This document shows, piece by piece, positions 53,061 through 62,840 of a stretch of 64,000 nucleotides of DNA (its first letter is position 1; each line of letters begins with the position of its first letter). A model generated the notes under the pieces. That model was not told where the DNA came from. It ran no database searches and was given only the letters and a program-made list of their open reading frames with translations. Source of the DNA: Flavobacterium sp. NRK F7 (GTDB taxonomy: Bacteria > Bacteroidota > Bacteroidia > Flavobacteriales > Flavobacteriaceae). Where the stretch lies: the NCBI RefSeq assembly GCF_024054195.1, contig NZ_JAMXLB010000001.1, positions 3,488,737 to 3,552,736 of the forward strand, read 5' to 3'. The position numbers and the translations under genes were made by a program.

Positions 53061-55517
53061 CTATTCTTGCAACTTCTTTGCATTTTTAACTTTTTGATTG
53101 GTTATTGCAATATCGACCACTTCGCTCATTCGATCTACATAATGAAACGTAAGTCCTTTTAAATAGTCGGGTTTAATTTCATCTATATCTCTTTTATTTT
53201 CATGACAAAGAATAATTTCTTTGATATTCGCTCTTTTAGCAGCTAGTATTTTCTCTTTAATTCCACCTACTGGCAACACTTTCCCTCTTAAAGTAATTTC
53301 ACCCGTCATGGCGATACTTTTCTTTACTTTTCTTTGGGTATAAGTTGAAACCATAGAAGTTAACATTGCTATACCTGCACTTGGCCCGTCTTTTGGAGTA
53401 GCGCCTTCAGGAACATGAATATGAATATTATTATTGTTTATTACTTCCGTTGGAATACCCAATATTTCATTATTGGATTTAATATACTCTAAAGCAATAG
53501 TTACCGATTCTTTCATTACCGTACCTAAATTTCCTGTCATCGTCATTGCTCCTTTCCCTTTAGAAATAGTAGATTCAATAAACAAAATATCACCTCCCAC
53601 AGAAGTCCAAGCCAAACCAGTTACCACACCAGCCGTATCATTATTTTCGTATTTATCTCGCTCTAAACGAGGCGCTTTTAATACTGTAAGAATATCTTCA
53701 TCTGTCAAAGTTTTATTGTAATCTTCTTCCAGTGCTATAGATTTTGCTGCATGACGCACCACTTGAGCAATTTTCTTTTCCAAACCTCTTACTCCTGATT
53801 CTCTAGTATAACCTACTACTATTTTTTCCAATTGCTTTTTACCAATTTGCAAATCATCAGCACTTAAACCATGTTCTTTCAATTGTTTTGGTAACAAATG
53901 TTTTTTAGCAATTTCAACTTTTTCTTCTATAGTATAACCCGACATTTTGATGATTTCCATCCTATCTTTTAAAGCCGGTTGAATGGTAGCCATATTATTA
54001 GATGTGGCAATGAACATTACTTTAGATAGGTCATAACCTAATTCTAAAAAATTATCATGAAATTCTCCATTTTGCTCAGGATCTAACACTTCCAATAATG
54101 CGGAAGAAGGATCGCCATTAAAACTCGTTGACAATTTATCAATTTCATCTAAAACAAAAACTGGATTAGAGGTTTTCGCCTTCTTAATACTTTGAATAAT
54201 TCGCCCTGGCATGGCACCAATATAGGTTTTTCGATGCCCTCTAATTTCAGCTTCATCACGCATTCCCCCTAATGAAACACGAACATATTCTCTACCTAAA
54301 GCTTCTGCTATAGATTTTCCTATAGATGTTTTACCAACTCCTGGAGGACCAAAAAGGCATAAAATTGGCGATTTCATATCATTTCGTAATTTCAAAACCG
54401 CTAAATGCTCTATAATACGCTGCTTTACTTCTTCTAAACCAAAATGATCTCTGTCTAGAATTTTCTGAGCTCTTTTTAAATCAAAATTGTCTTTGGAATA
54501 CACGTTCCAAGGCAAATCTAAAAACAATTCCAAATAGTTTCTTTGAATTCCAAATTCTGGCGAATTTGGATTAGATCGTTGCAATTTAGAAACTTCTTTT
54601 TCGAAATGAGCCGCTACCTTCTCGTCCCATTTTTTAGCCTTAGCCTTCTCCCTCATCTCTTCAATTTCTGCCTCATAAGAAACGCCACCTAACTCTTCTT
54701 GAATAGTTTTCATTTGTTGGTGCAAGAAATATTCTCTTTGTTGTTGATCTAAATCAAATCGAACCTTTGATTGAATATCGTTTTTCAATTCCAGTTTTTG
54801 CAACTCTAAATTCATAAAGCGTAAGGTTTCTAAAGCCCTGTCTTTTAAATTATGAATAGAAAGTAAATTTTGTTTTTCTGAAACTGATAGATTCATATTT
54901 GAAGAAACAAAATTGATTAAAAAAGGATTACTCTCAATATTTTTAATAGCAAACGTAGCCTCAGTAGGAATGTTTGGACTTTCTTTTATAATTTGAATAG
55001 CCAAATCTTTTATCGAATCTACTATAGTATTAAATTCAACATCATCCGCTTTAGGCCTTTCTTCACTTACTTCTTTAATAGTCGCTTTTAAATAAGGCTC
55101 TTCTTGAGTAAATGCATCAATTTCAAAGCGCTTTTTTCCTTGAAGAATTACCGTAGTATTTCCATCTGGCATTTTTAAAACACGAATAATTCGCGCTACA
55201 GTACCTATATGATGTACATCATTTGGAGTTGGTTCTTCAACCTCTTCATCAATTTGAGCAACTACTCCAATTACTTTTCCACCTGCATTAGCATCATTAA
55301 TTAATTTTATAGATTTATCTCTACCAGCAGTTATAGGAATAACCACTCCAGGGAATAAAACAGTATTTCTTAAAGAAAGAATTGGTAAGTCATTTGGCAA
55401 CTGCTCATTGTTCATTTCTTCTTCATCTTCAGGTGTTAATAATGGAATTAATTCCGCATCTGAATTGATCTCTTGAAGTGACAAGTTGTCAAATGTTAGT
55501 ATTTTTTGATTTGGCAT
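53061..55517 (-). CDS. lon: ATP-dependent protease Lon
   Basis: An 818-residue LonA protease that degrades damaged and regulatory proteins. The N-terminal substrate domain (about 45-240, LPILSLRNTVLFPGVVIPI) is followed by an AAA+ module with GPPGVGKTS near 389-397, VFVLDEIDKL as Walker B, and a C-terminal serine protease domain with the catalytic Ser in KDGPSAGIAM (about 712) and Lys in GIKEKILAAKRA (about 755). A -7 element at 55576-55583 lies upstream. Confidence 0.98.
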   Translation of the reverse strand: MPNQKILTFDNLSLQEINSDAELIPLLTPEDEEEMNNEQLPNDLPILSLRNTVLFPGVVIPITAGRDKSIKLINDANAGGKVIGVVAQIDEEVEEPTPNDVHHIGTVARIIRVLKMPDGNTTVILQGKKRFEIDAFTQEEPYLKATIKEVSEERPKADDVEFNTIVDSIKDLAIQIIKESPNIPTEATFAIKNIESNPFLINFVSSNMNLSVSEKQNLLSIHNLKDRALETLRFMNLELQKLELKNDIQSKVRFDLDQQQREYFLHQQMKTIQEELGGVSYEAEIEEMREKAKAKKWDEKVAAHFEKEVSKLQRSNPNSPEFGIQRNYLELFLDLPWNVYSKDNFDLKRAQKILDRDHFGLEEVKQRIIEHLAVLKLRNDMKSPILCLFGPPGVGKTSIGKSIAEALGREYVRVSLGGMRDEAEIRGHRKTYIGAMPGRIIQSIKKAKTSNPVFVLDEIDKLSTSFNGDPSSALLEVLDPEQNGEFHDNFLELGYDLSKVMFIATSNNMATIQPALKDRMEIIKMSGYTIEEKVEIAKKHLLPKQLKEHGLSADDLQIGKKQLEKIVVGYTRESGVRGLEKKIAQVVRHAAKSIALEEDYNKTLTDEDILTVLKAPRLERDKYENNDTAGVVTGLAWTSVGGDILFIESTISKGKGAMTMTGNLGTVMKESVTIALEYIKSNNEILGIPTEVINNNNIHIHVPEGATPKDGPSAGIAMLTSMVSTYTQRKVKKSIAMTGEITLRGKVLPVGGIKEKILAAKRANIKEIILCHENKRDIDEIKPDYLKGLTFHYVDRMSEVVDIAITNQKVKNAKKLQE

Positions 55518-55575
55518 AATTATAAAAGGGTCATTTTGTCATTAATAACTTTTAAAATTTGTTATCATTGAATTA

Positions 55576-55583
55576 CAAAATTA
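55576..55583 (-). promoter_or_regulatory. Bacteroidota -7 promoter element
   Basis: Reads TAATTTTG on the minus strand, 58 bp before lon. No recognisable heat-shock operator (CIRCE) was seen. Confidence 0.5.
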
Positions 55584-55664
55584 ACATTAAAACATTGATT
55601 ATCAACAATAATACACAAATTTACTCATTACAAGTATAATATAAAGTCAAGATTTGTGCCATAA

Positions 55665-55696
55665 AAAAATCCCGAAGAATTACTTTCGGGATTTTT
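55665..55696 (-). terminator. terminator after the 252-residue lipoprotein gene
   Basis: AAAAATCCCGAA/TTCGGGATTTTT, a 12-bp stem with an 8-nt loop and T runs in both directions, downstream of the gene at 55712. Confidence 0.85.
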
Positions 55697-55711
55697 AAAA
55701 CTTGTGAAAAA

Positions 55712-56470
55712 TCAATACAACATGTAATCCACTAGTATATTTTCATAATTTAAACCACTTCCAATGTTAGTTGCTTTAATAATCCCAACGTTTTTTGCGT
55801 ACCAATATTCTGAAATTATTGTTGTAGCAGGATTTCCTGGAACATTACTCGTTTGATCAATTTTTACCTTAATTACATCTGTAAACACTTCATTATTTAC
55901 CGTTTCAGAGACCCCTTTTTCTAAAATAGTACCTACATAGTTTGTTGTAAAAGTAATAGGTGGTATCCCTGTGTAAGTTGTAGTTTGAGTATAACTTCCG
56001 TTCCAAGTTCCGTTAACTGGTATGTTATCTTTCAACACAATATATTCATATCCTGTTTGTGTCCCACTAATTCCACCAGCATCGATAACAACGTCGTCTG
56101 TCTTTAATTTATAAACACCAGCATTTTTATTCACACTAGTATTAACAACTCCAGAACTAATACTACCATTGCCATTTTGAGGCGCAAATTTATAATACAA
56201 TTGTCCGTTAACCGTTTCTGTTGCAATAATTTTCATTGTAGAAGGTGTTCCGTTTGAATTATAAGTCCATTCATTATTGATTGCTGTTGGCCAATAATCA
56301 CCAGAGGAAGCTCCTCCAGAATTACCTCCACTTGAACCCGAACCGGATCCATTATCACTTCCTGAATTAACTTGTCCTGATAAAACTGGATCTAAAGGCT
56401 CCACTTCACTACAAGAAGCAAAAGCCACTATTAACATCATAAAAACAAATAAATTGTTGATTTTTCTCAT
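55712..56470 (-). CDS. lipoprotein of unknown function
   Basis: A 252-residue protein. Lipoprotein signal MLIVAFASCSEVEP, then a Ser-Gly-Asn-rich linker (about 33-58) and a beta-rich domain of about 190 residues with repeats such as EWTYNSNGTPSTMKII and EYWYAKNVGIIKATN. It is likely anchored in the outer membrane and exposed by the flexible linker. The DYWPTAINNEWTY start resembles small flavobacterial surface lipoproteins, but I recognise no function. It lies 35 bp after the MFS gene. Confidence 0.7.
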   Translation of the reverse strand: MRKINNLFVFMMLIVAFASCSEVEPLDPVLSGQVNSGSDNGSGSGSSGGNSGGASSGDYWPTAINNEWTYNSNGTPSTMKIIATETVNGQLYYKFAPQNGNGSISSGVVNTSVNKNAGVYKLKTDDVVIDAGGISGTQTGYEYIVLKDNIPVNGTWNGSYTQTTTYTGIPPITFTTNYVGTILEKGVSETVNNEVFTDVIKVKIDQTSNVPGNPATTIISEYWYAKNVGIIKATNIGSGLNYENILVDYMLY

Positions 56471-56505
56471 TATGCAGAAATTATTGAGTTTTCCAAAAAA
56501 TAATC

Positions 56506-57795
56506 TTATTTTTTTGGTACTCGGATTAGTAAAAATATTCCGATTATAAAAAAGGCGGTTAAAAAAACAATAGCATTTCGCATGGAACCCGAAATTTGAT
56601 CAATCGTTGCAAAAATTCCCATACCAATAACAATTCCTATTTTTTCAGCAACATCGTAGAAACTAAAAAAAGAAGTAGTATCATCTGTTACAGGTAAAAA
56701 TTTTGAATATGTAGAACGCGATAAAGATTGAATTCCTCCCATTACCAAGCCTACAAAACCAGCAGTTACATAAAAATGAATGGGTTCAGTCACAAAAAAA
56801 GCAAAAACACATATTATCGCCCAAATAATATTTATAATTAATAAGGCTTTAATATTTCCAATTTTAAAAGCCAATCTAGAAGTTAGATAAGCTCCTAAAA
56901 CAGCAACTAATTGAATAACCAAAATACTCACTATTAAACCTTGAGTCTTTTCACTATCTGAAGCCCAATTGATTTCTTGCTCTCCAAAATAAGTAGCTAC
57001 CAACATTACCGTTTGAACCGCCATACTATAAACAAAGAAAGCAGCTAAATAACGCTTAAGTGCTAAATTATGAAAAAGTTGCTTTTGTACTTTTAACAAT
57101 TCTTTAAAACCATTAAACAACACATGACTTGACATTTTGTTATTTGTTTTATTCCCTTTTGGCAAATAATAAAATGTATATTGACTAAATAGTAACCACC
57201 AACCCCCTGTTAAAACAAAAGACAATCGCATCGCAAGCAAAGAATCAGCATTAGTATCTCTTGTCATAATCAATCCTAAACAAATTATTAATAAAATTAC
57301 ACTCCCAATGTAACCAAAAGAAAAACCTCTAGCACTTAATGCGTCTTGCTGATCTTCATAAGCAATATCTGGAAGATAAGAATTGTAATACACAATACTT
57401 CCCCAAAAACCTATTAACCCAAAATAGAAACAACTAATACCCCAATATACATTTTCGGGTGTAAACCAATACAAGCCCACACAAGACAGCGCTCCTAAAT
57501 AACAGAAAAATTGCATAAATCGCTTCTTATTACCAACAAAATCAGCTATACCAGAAAGCAAAGGTGATAAAACAGCAACTGTTAAAAAGGCAAATGCAGT
57601 AACATAACTTATTAGAGCCGTACTTTTAAAATCATGTCCCAAAAAAGATATGAAAGGACTGTCTTTTGAGTAAAGAAAACCAAAATACAAAGGGAATATA
57701 CTAGAAGAAATAACTAATGAATATACTGAATTAGCCCAATCATAAAACGCCCAAGCATTTAATAATTTCTTTTCCCCTTTTTTTAATTTTTCCAT
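56506..57795 (-). CDS. MFS transporter, UMF1/Atg22-like
   Basis: A 429-residue permease with about 12 hydrophobic segments. NAWAFYDWANSVYSLVISSSIFPLYF at the start and LGGIQSLSRSTYSKFLP near 350 match the UMF1 (Atg22-like) family of the major facilitator superfamily, in which yeast Atg22 exports amino acids from the vacuole. The bacterial substrate is unknown. It is the first of a possible pair with the lipoprotein gene downstream. Confidence 0.87.
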   Translation of the reverse strand: MEKLKKGEKKLLNAWAFYDWANSVYSLVISSSIFPLYFGFLYSKDSPFISFLGHDFKSTALISYVTAFAFLTVAVLSPLLSGIADFVGNKKRFMQFFCYLGALSCVGLYWFTPENVYWGISCFYFGLIGFWGSIVYYNSYLPDIAYEDQQDALSARGFSFGYIGSVILLIICLGLIMTRDTNADSLLAMRLSFVLTGGWWLLFSQYTFYYLPKGNKTNNKMSSHVLFNGFKELLKVQKQLFHNLALKRYLAAFFVYSMAVQTVMLVATYFGEQEINWASDSEKTQGLIVSILVIQLVAVLGAYLTSRLAFKIGNIKALLIINIIWAIICVFAFFVTEPIHFYVTAGFVGLVMGGIQSLSRSTYSKFLPVTDDTTSFFSFYDVAEKIGIVIGMGIFATIDQISGSMRNAIVFLTAFFIIGIFLLIRVPKK

Positions 57796-57812
57796 AATAA
57801 TTTGAAATAAAA

Positions 57813-57836
57813 AATCCCGATTTTGAAATCGGGATT
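57813..57836 (-). terminator. terminator after the M48 protease gene
   Basis: AATCCCGATTT/AAATCGGGATT, an 11-bp stem with a 2-nt loop as drawn, flanked by a T run on the minus strand. Confidence 0.75.
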
Positions 57837-57858
57837 GAATATAGTTCTTTTTTTTATA

Positions 57859-58677
57859 TTATTTAAATGTCACTCCAAATTTTGCTGCCTCTTTTTTAGC
57901 TTGAGGAATTAAATTCGTTAAATCTTTAATTCTAGTTTCATTACTTGGATGTGTACTTAATATCTCTGGAGGTGCTGAACCTGAAGAAAGAGCTGACATT
58001 CTTTCCCACAATTTAACTGCATTTACTGGATCATAACCTGCAATCGCCATTAGTGTTAAACCTATCATATCTGCCTCACTTTCATGACTTCTACTAAAAG
58101 GCAACATACCTCCCACTTGTGTTCCTACTCCATACGCTTGCATAACCAATTGCTGTGTTTCTTCACTTTTATTACCAACTGCAACTTGTGCACCTACTGC
58201 ACCTAATTGCTGAATTAAACCAGCACTCATCCTTTGTTGTCCATGATTAGCCAAAGCATGAGCCACCTCATGTCCCATTACAGCAGCAATACCCGCATCA
58301 TCTTTACAAACCGGAAGAATACCTGTATAAAAAACAATTTTACCGCCAGGCATACACCAAGCATTCAATTCTTTACTATCGACTAAATTATACTCCCAAG
58401 CATAACCATTTAAATAATCCGATTTACCATTTGCGTTTAACCATCTTTCTGCTGCGGTTTTAATTTTCATACCAATGATTTCAATTTTCTTAGCCTCAGG
58501 AGTTCCTTTTATAACCTTATTTTCTGATAAAAATTGATTATATTGTTGGAAAGCAGAAGGAAAAATTTGACTATTTGGAACCAAAGCCATTGTTTTTTCT
58601 CCAGTGAAAGGGTTAGTTGCACAAGACATTGCCAATGCAATTAACAATACGAATACGATTTTTATTTTATAGCTCAT
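57859..58677 (-). CDS. M48-family lipoprotein metalloprotease
   Basis: A 272-residue zinc protease with a lipoprotein signal (ALAMSCATNPFTGEK). Zinc motif HEVAHALANHG near 130-140 and the third ligand in HESEADMIGLTL. The family includes E. coli LoiP/YcaL and BepA, which work on outer-membrane proteins, and this protein is probably a periplasmic quality-control protease. The minus-strand TAACTTTG at 58695-58702 lies 18 bp upstream. Confidence 0.9.
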   Translation of the reverse strand: MSYKIKIVFVLLIALAMSCATNPFTGEKTMALVPNSQIFPSAFQQYNQFLSENKVIKGTPEAKKIEIIGMKIKTAAERWLNANGKSDYLNGYAWEYNLVDSKELNAWCMPGGKIVFYTGILPVCKDDAGIAAVMGHEVAHALANHGQQRMSAGLIQQLGAVGAQVAVGNKSEETQQLVMQAYGVGTQVGGMLPFSRSHESEADMIGLTLMAIAGYDPVNAVKLWERMSALSSGSAPPEILSTHPSNETRIKDLTNLIPQAKKEAAKFGVTFK

Positions 58678-58694
58678 TTTTTAATTGTTTTTAA

Positions 58695-58702
58695 CAAAGT
58701 TA
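58695..58702 (-). promoter_or_regulatory. Bacteroidota -7 promoter element
   Basis: Reads TAACTTTG on the minus strand, close to the M48 gene start. Confidence 0.45.
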
Positions 58703-58747
58703 GTATTTTTAAAAAATCATTTCAAATATTCCTACAAAATTTAATAG

Positions 58748-58755
58748 TATTTTTG
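58748..58755 (+). promoter_or_regulatory. Bacteroidota -7 promoter element
   Basis: TATTTTTG, 27 bp before the alpha/beta hydrolase ATG at 58783. Confidence 0.5.
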
Positions 58756-58782
58756 CATAAATAGTTTAAAATCGATTCTATA

Positions 58783-59637
58783 ATGCCGAAAAGAAAAAAA
58801 CCAATAACAGGTAACTCCATTCCAAAATCAATACTACTTTTTTTTTCTATATTACAAAGACTCTCAACTTCACTAACTGTAAAGTTAGCAAGTAGGCTTT
58901 TTAAGACTCCCATAAAATATAAAACTCCTAAAAGAGAATTTTTGATGGATCAAAAAAGCAAACAGAAACTAGTTTACATTCCTAAGATTGAAAAACAGAT
59001 AATGACATATGTATATGGAGAAGGTTCAAAAAAGATATTATTAGTTCATGGCTGGTCTGGAAGAGGCACTCAACTCGTTAAAATTGCAGATAAATTAGTA
59101 GACCAAGGGTATTCAACAATTAGTTTTGATGCACCTGCCCATGGCAAATCTCCTGGCAACACTACTTTAATGCCAGAATTCATAGAAAGTATACTTGAAC
59201 TTGAAAAAAAATATGGCCCATTTGATTATGCAGTAGGACATTCCTTAGGTAGCATGTCTATCTTAAATGCTATTAAAGAAGGGTTACAAATTAAAAAAGC
59301 AGTTATCATTGGAAGTGGAGATAGCGTGAATGATATTTTAAAGGATTTTGTTTCTAATTTAAAATTAAAACCTAATATTGCAACTAAGATGAGAGCTCTT
59401 TTTGAAAAGAAATATCAGATAGACATGGAAAGTTATTCTGCCTATATTGCAGCAAAAAAGTGTCCCATTCCAATTTTGATTATTCACGATGTAAATGATG
59501 AGGATGTTCCTTACACAGCTTCTGAAAACATACACAAAAATTTAAAAAATAGCACATTACTATTAACAGAAAAATTAGGACATCGAAAAATATTAGGAAA
59601 TGAAAAAGTCATAGAAACTATAATTCATTTTTTTTAA
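58783..59637 (+). CDS. alpha/beta hydrolase
   Basis: A 284-residue hydrolase. The oxyanion motif VHGWSGRGTQL lies near 87-97, the nucleophile elbow is AVGHSLGSMS (about 148-157), an acid residue is in HDVNDEDVPY and the catalytic His in LTEKLGHRKILG. There is a basic N-terminus but no clear signal peptide. Ester or lactone substrate unknown. Ends in a perfect terminator. Confidence 0.88.
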   Translation: MPKRKKPITGNSIPKSILLFFSILQRLSTSLTVKLASRLFKTPIKYKTPKREFLMDQKSKQKLVYIPKIEKQIMTYVYGEGSKKILLVHGWSGRGTQLVKIADKLVDQGYSTISFDAPAHGKSPGNTTLMPEFIESILELEKKYGPFDYAVGHSLGSMSILNAIKEGLQIKKAVIIGSGDSVNDILKDFVSNLKLKPNIATKMRALFEKKYQIDMESYSAYIAAKKCPIPILIIHDVNDEDVPYTASENIHKNLKNSTLLLTEKLGHRKILGNEKVIETIIHFF

Positions 59638-59639
59638 GC

Positions 59640-59675
59640 AATAAAAAAACACTTCATATGAAGTGTTTTTTTATT
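59640..59675. terminator. bidirectional terminator, 36-bp perfect palindrome
   Basis: AAAAAAACACTTCAT and its complement meet without a spacer at 59657/59658. T runs on both sides serve the hydrolase (+) and the chalcone-isomerase-like gene (-). Confidence 0.85.
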
Positions 59676-59701
59676 TTTTTATGTAAGAAAATCGATTTAT
59701 T

Positions 59702-60262
59702 TTACATTCCTAACATAGATTTTTTCAAATCTTTATCGGCAGGATTATTAGACAACCAAATTCCAAATAATGCCTTTTTAAAATCTTGTCCTTCAACAAA
59801 TCCTTTTTTAACACCATTTTTATACACAACTATACCCGTTCCTGCAACGTGAGCAAAAGTAAAAGAATCTCCTTTAGTAAATTTTTCTGTAAAGAAAGAT
59901 TTAAATTTTTCAATTCTATCTTTCAAAGGAGCCACATTATTATTAGTCGATTTAATAAAACCTTCATCTAAAGCACCCATCATTTTTTCAGAAGATACCA
60001 TTCCAGACACTACATCTAATTTTATAGCTGCAGTTTCGGTGCTATTTACCACTTCAGTTCCATTTGTACTTTTCTTTGGCAAATACAGAGAACCTACATA
60101 CAAATCAATCCACCATTTTTCACGAATACCAGCTCCGTTTAAAACTAATTTTTTACCTTCTACAGTAATAGTTTCATCCAACTTAACTCCAGATACTGTT
60201 GTTTGAGCTGACGAAATCGATGTAATTAAAATAATAATAAATGTAACTAAATGCTTTTTCAT
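59702..60262 (-). CDS. chalcone-isomerase-like secreted protein, copy 1
   Basis: A roughly 186-residue protein of the chalcone isomerase-like fold. Signal peptide TFIIILITSISSAQ, then VNGAGIREKWWIDLYVGSLYLPKK, a core that matches bacterial members of the family. It has VYKNGVKKGFVEGQDFKKALFGIWLSNNPAD near the C-terminus. The start is the ATG at 60262, as the upstream frame to 60349 reads through a poly-lysine region of spacer. It lies 95 bp downstream of its paralogue. The bacterial role is not known. Confidence 0.85.
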   Translation of the reverse strand: MKKHLVTFIIILITSISSAQTTVSGVKLDETITVEGKKLVLNGAGIREKWWIDLYVGSLYLPKKSTNGTEVVNSTETAAIKLDVVSGMVSSEKMMGALDEGFIKSTNNNVAPLKDRIEKFKSFFTEKFTKGDSFTFAHVAGTGIVVYKNGVKKGFVEGQDFKKALFGIWLSNNPADKDLKKSMLGM

Positions 60263-60357
60263 AACTTGTTTATTGTTTTTTTTTGCTAATTTATATTTTT
60301 TTGTTGAAATAATTATGAATTTTATTTTTTTGGATACAAAAAATTTCAACCATTAAA

Positions 60358-60921
60358 TTATAAACCTAACATTGCCTTTTTAAGCTTTTCATCTGCTGGT
60401 TTTACACATAACCAAACTCCAAACAAAGCTTTCTTGAAATCATGACCTTCAATCACACCACGTTTCACACTGTTTTTAAAAACCGTGATACCTGTTTTAG
60501 GATTATAAACAATCATAAATTCATCATTTTCTTTCATAGTACTATCAAAAAAGGAAATAAACTTATCTATTTCCGCTTTTAACGCAGCAGTACTACCATT
60601 CATGGAGTTTTGAAATCCTTCATCAAACATTTCTTTCATTCGTTCTGCTTTTAATAATCCAGAAACCACATTAATTTTTATAATTGCTGGTTCTGTACTA
60701 TTAATGATTTGATCCGCATTGGTCGTTTTTGTAGGCACATACAAAGATGCTACATACATATCAATCCACATTCTTTCTTTGACACCAGCACCATTAAGTA
60801 CTAAACGGTTACCTCCAAAAGATAAAGTTTCATAAACACTAACACCAGACAGCTTTGATTGAGCACTTGTATAAACAAGGGGTAATAATGTTAAAGTTAG
60901 CAGTAGGTAAAGTTTTCTCAT
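60358..60921 (-). CDS. chalcone-isomerase-like secreted protein, copy 2
   Basis: A 187-residue paralogue of the gene at 59702 with the same layout: signal peptide LLLTLTLLPLVYTSAQ, LVLNGAGVKERMWIDMYVASLYVP, and EGHDFKKALFGVWLCVKPADEKLKK. By eye roughly 40-45% of residues agree between the two. Their order and strand indicate a tandem duplication. Probably periplasmic. Confidence 0.85.
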   Translation of the reverse strand: MRKLYLLLTLTLLPLVYTSAQSKLSGVSVYETLSFGGNRLVLNGAGVKERMWIDMYVASLYVPTKTTNADQIINSTEPAIIKINVVSGLLKAERMKEMFDEGFQNSMNGSTAALKAEIDKFISFFDSTMKENDEFMIVYNPKTGITVFKNSVKRGVIEGHDFKKALFGVWLCVKPADEKLKKAMLGL

Positions 60922-60944
60922 AGTTTAAATTCATTAAATAATTG

Positions 60945-61871
60945 TTAAATATATAAATTTTTTCTTTTTAATTTGTTAATAGTTGCATTTAATTCGAAAC
61001 CGAGTAAAAGAACCATACAATTTATCCAGATATAAAACATTAAAACAAGAAGCGTGCCAATTGATCCATACAGCTCATTATATCTTGCAAATTTTTCTAC
61101 ATAAATTCCAAATATAAAGGAAGTTAGCACTATAAGCAAGGTCGTAAACACAGCTCCATAACTAATAAATGATATATGTTTTGTTTCCGTTGTACCAAAT
61201 TTATATAAAATGGAAGTCGTAATTAAAATCATTAAAATAACAAATAAATACCTACCCCATTCAATCAAATGCACATCATTACTTATTAATCCTTGTGACT
61301 TTATTTTTTGAATAATTACTTCAAATATTACAATAGAAGCCACAGTAATAATTAAAATTAACGACAAGGCAATTGAAATAGCCAAAGCAATGAAATATTG
61401 TCTAAAAAAACCTCTTGTTATGGTTATGTGTGTAGACATTTCAAAACCCCCTAAAATCGCATTTACTCCATTGGTCATTAAAAAAATAGATAAAATAAAA
61501 CCAGATGATAACAAACTTTTATAACTGGTATTCATAATATCTTTAATGATTAACTCAATAGCTTCGTAGGTATTCGGTGGAACTCCTTTCTCTACAAAGA
61601 ATAAAAAATCATCTTGAAAATTTTCAATGGGAATATAAGGAATTAAATTTAAAATAAATAATGCAAAGGGAAATAATGCCATAAAAAAACTAAAAGCTAC
61701 TGCACTTGCCCTATAGGAAAAGGCTCCTTTTAATATTCCTAGAAGATATAATTCAACAATATCGTACAAAGACAAACCTTCCAAAGAAGAAAAAGTAATT
61801 TTCTTTCCAAAAGCAACTAACTGCTTAATAATTGGAATTTTATCTAATTTATGTTCGATTGCTTCAGACAT
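60945..61871 (-). CDS. YihY/BrkB-family membrane protein
   Basis: A 308-residue inner-membrane protein with about six membrane segments. SYRASAVAFSFFMALFPFALFILNLIPYIP near 57-86 and ELYGSIGTLLVLMFYIWINCMVLLLGFELNA near 265-295 are the family hallmarks. The BrkB name comes from serum resistance, and the old RNase BN label is wrong. The transport role is unproven. Its ATG overlaps the nadC stop by one base, so the two are co-transcribed. Confidence 0.9.
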   Translation of the reverse strand: MSEAIEHKLDKIPIIKQLVAFGKKITFSSLEGLSLYDIVELYLLGILKGAFSYRASAVAFSFFMALFPFALFILNLIPYIPIENFQDDFLFFVEKGVPPNTYEAIELIIKDIMNTSYKSLLSSGFILSIFLMTNGVNAILGGFEMSTHITITRGFFRQYFIALAISIALSLILIITVASIVIFEVIIQKIKSQGLISNDVHLIEWGRYLFVILMILITTSILYKFGTTETKHISFISYGAVFTTLLIVLTSFIFGIYVEKFARYNELYGSIGTLLVLMFYIWINCMVLLLGFELNATINKLKRKNLYI

Positions 61872-62728
61872 TAAAAGGCTTTTAGGCTTAAATCCATATT
61901 ATAAACAGAATGTGTTAACGCTCCGGAAGATATATAATTTACTCCGCACTCAGCATATTGCTTTATTGTATTTTCATTAATATTACCTGAAGATTCTGTT
62001 AAGCAAGTGCTTCCAATTAAAGCTACCGCTTCTTTTGTCATTTCAAAAGTAAAATTATCCAATAAAATTCTATATACTCCAGTACTTTGCAAAATTTCTT
62101 TTACCTCAGCTAAGTCTCTAGCTTCAACAATTATTTTTAAATCTTTTTTGTTTTCTTCTAAATATTTTTTCGTTTTTTGAATAGCAGGTGTAATTCCTCC
62201 AGCAAAATCAATATGATTGTCTTTCAACATAATCATATCATAAAGCGCAAAACGATGATTTTCTCCTCCTCCAATTTTTACGGCCCATTTTTCAGCAGCT
62301 CGTAAACCTGGTGTTGTTTTTCTAGTATCTAAAATTTTGGTAGAGGTTCCTTCTAATAAATTTACGAAATAATTGGTTTTAGTAGCTATAGCACTCATTC
62401 GTTGCATCGCATTTAAAACCAATCGCTCTGCTTTGAGAATGGATTGAGAACGTCCCATAACATGAAACACGACATCTCCATGAGAAACCTTTTCACCATC
62501 CTTAATAAAAGTTTGGATTTCTAATTCAGGATCCACATAAGCAAATACTTTTTCAGCAAAAGCTACTCCCGCAATAACCCCTTTATCTTTAACTAATAGC
62601 TTTGCTTTTCCTTTTGCCTCTTTGGGAATACACGCCAACGAACTATGATCTCCATCACCCACGTCTTCCCTTATCGCATTCTCAATAATTATATTTAATT
62701 CTTTTTGAAATTGTTCTTCTGAAATCAT
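61871..62728 (-). CDS. nadC: nicotinate-nucleotide pyrophosphorylase (carboxylating)
   Basis: A 285-residue quinolinate phosphoribosyltransferase of NAD synthesis. REDVGDGDHSS, ERLVLNAMQRMSAIAT, KILDTRKTTPGLRAAEKWAVKIGGGENHRF, MLKDNHI and ESSGNINENTI form the PRPP and quinolinate sites. Length is standard. First in a two-gene unit with the YihY gene (stop and start overlap by 1 bp). Confidence 0.97.
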   Translation of the reverse strand: MISEEQFQKELNIIIENAIREDVGDGDHSSLACIPKEAKGKAKLLVKDKGVIAGVAFAEKVFAYVDPELEIQTFIKDGEKVSHGDVVFHVMGRSQSILKAERLVLNAMQRMSAIATKTNYFVNLLEGTSTKILDTRKTTPGLRAAEKWAVKIGGGENHRFALYDMIMLKDNHIDFAGGITPAIQKTKKYLEENKKDLKIIVEARDLAEVKEILQSTGVYRILLDNFTFEMTKEAVALIGSTCLTESSGNINENTIKQYAECGVNYISSGALTHSVYNMDLSLKAF

Positions 62729-62803
62729 TTTTTAAAATTTGAATTGCTAAAGTAAGAATTCGATTTTACAAAATTTTTAATTTTAACATAATTGCAAAAA
62801 AAA

Positions 62804-62821
62804 TCCCGATTGAATCGGGAA
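62804..62821 (-). terminator. terminator after the DUF2853 gene
   Basis: CCCGAT/ATCGGG with a 3-nt loop; the A run on the left becomes a T run on the minus strand. Confidence 0.7.
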
Positions 62822-62840
62822 TGTGTTAAAAGGTTGCGTT

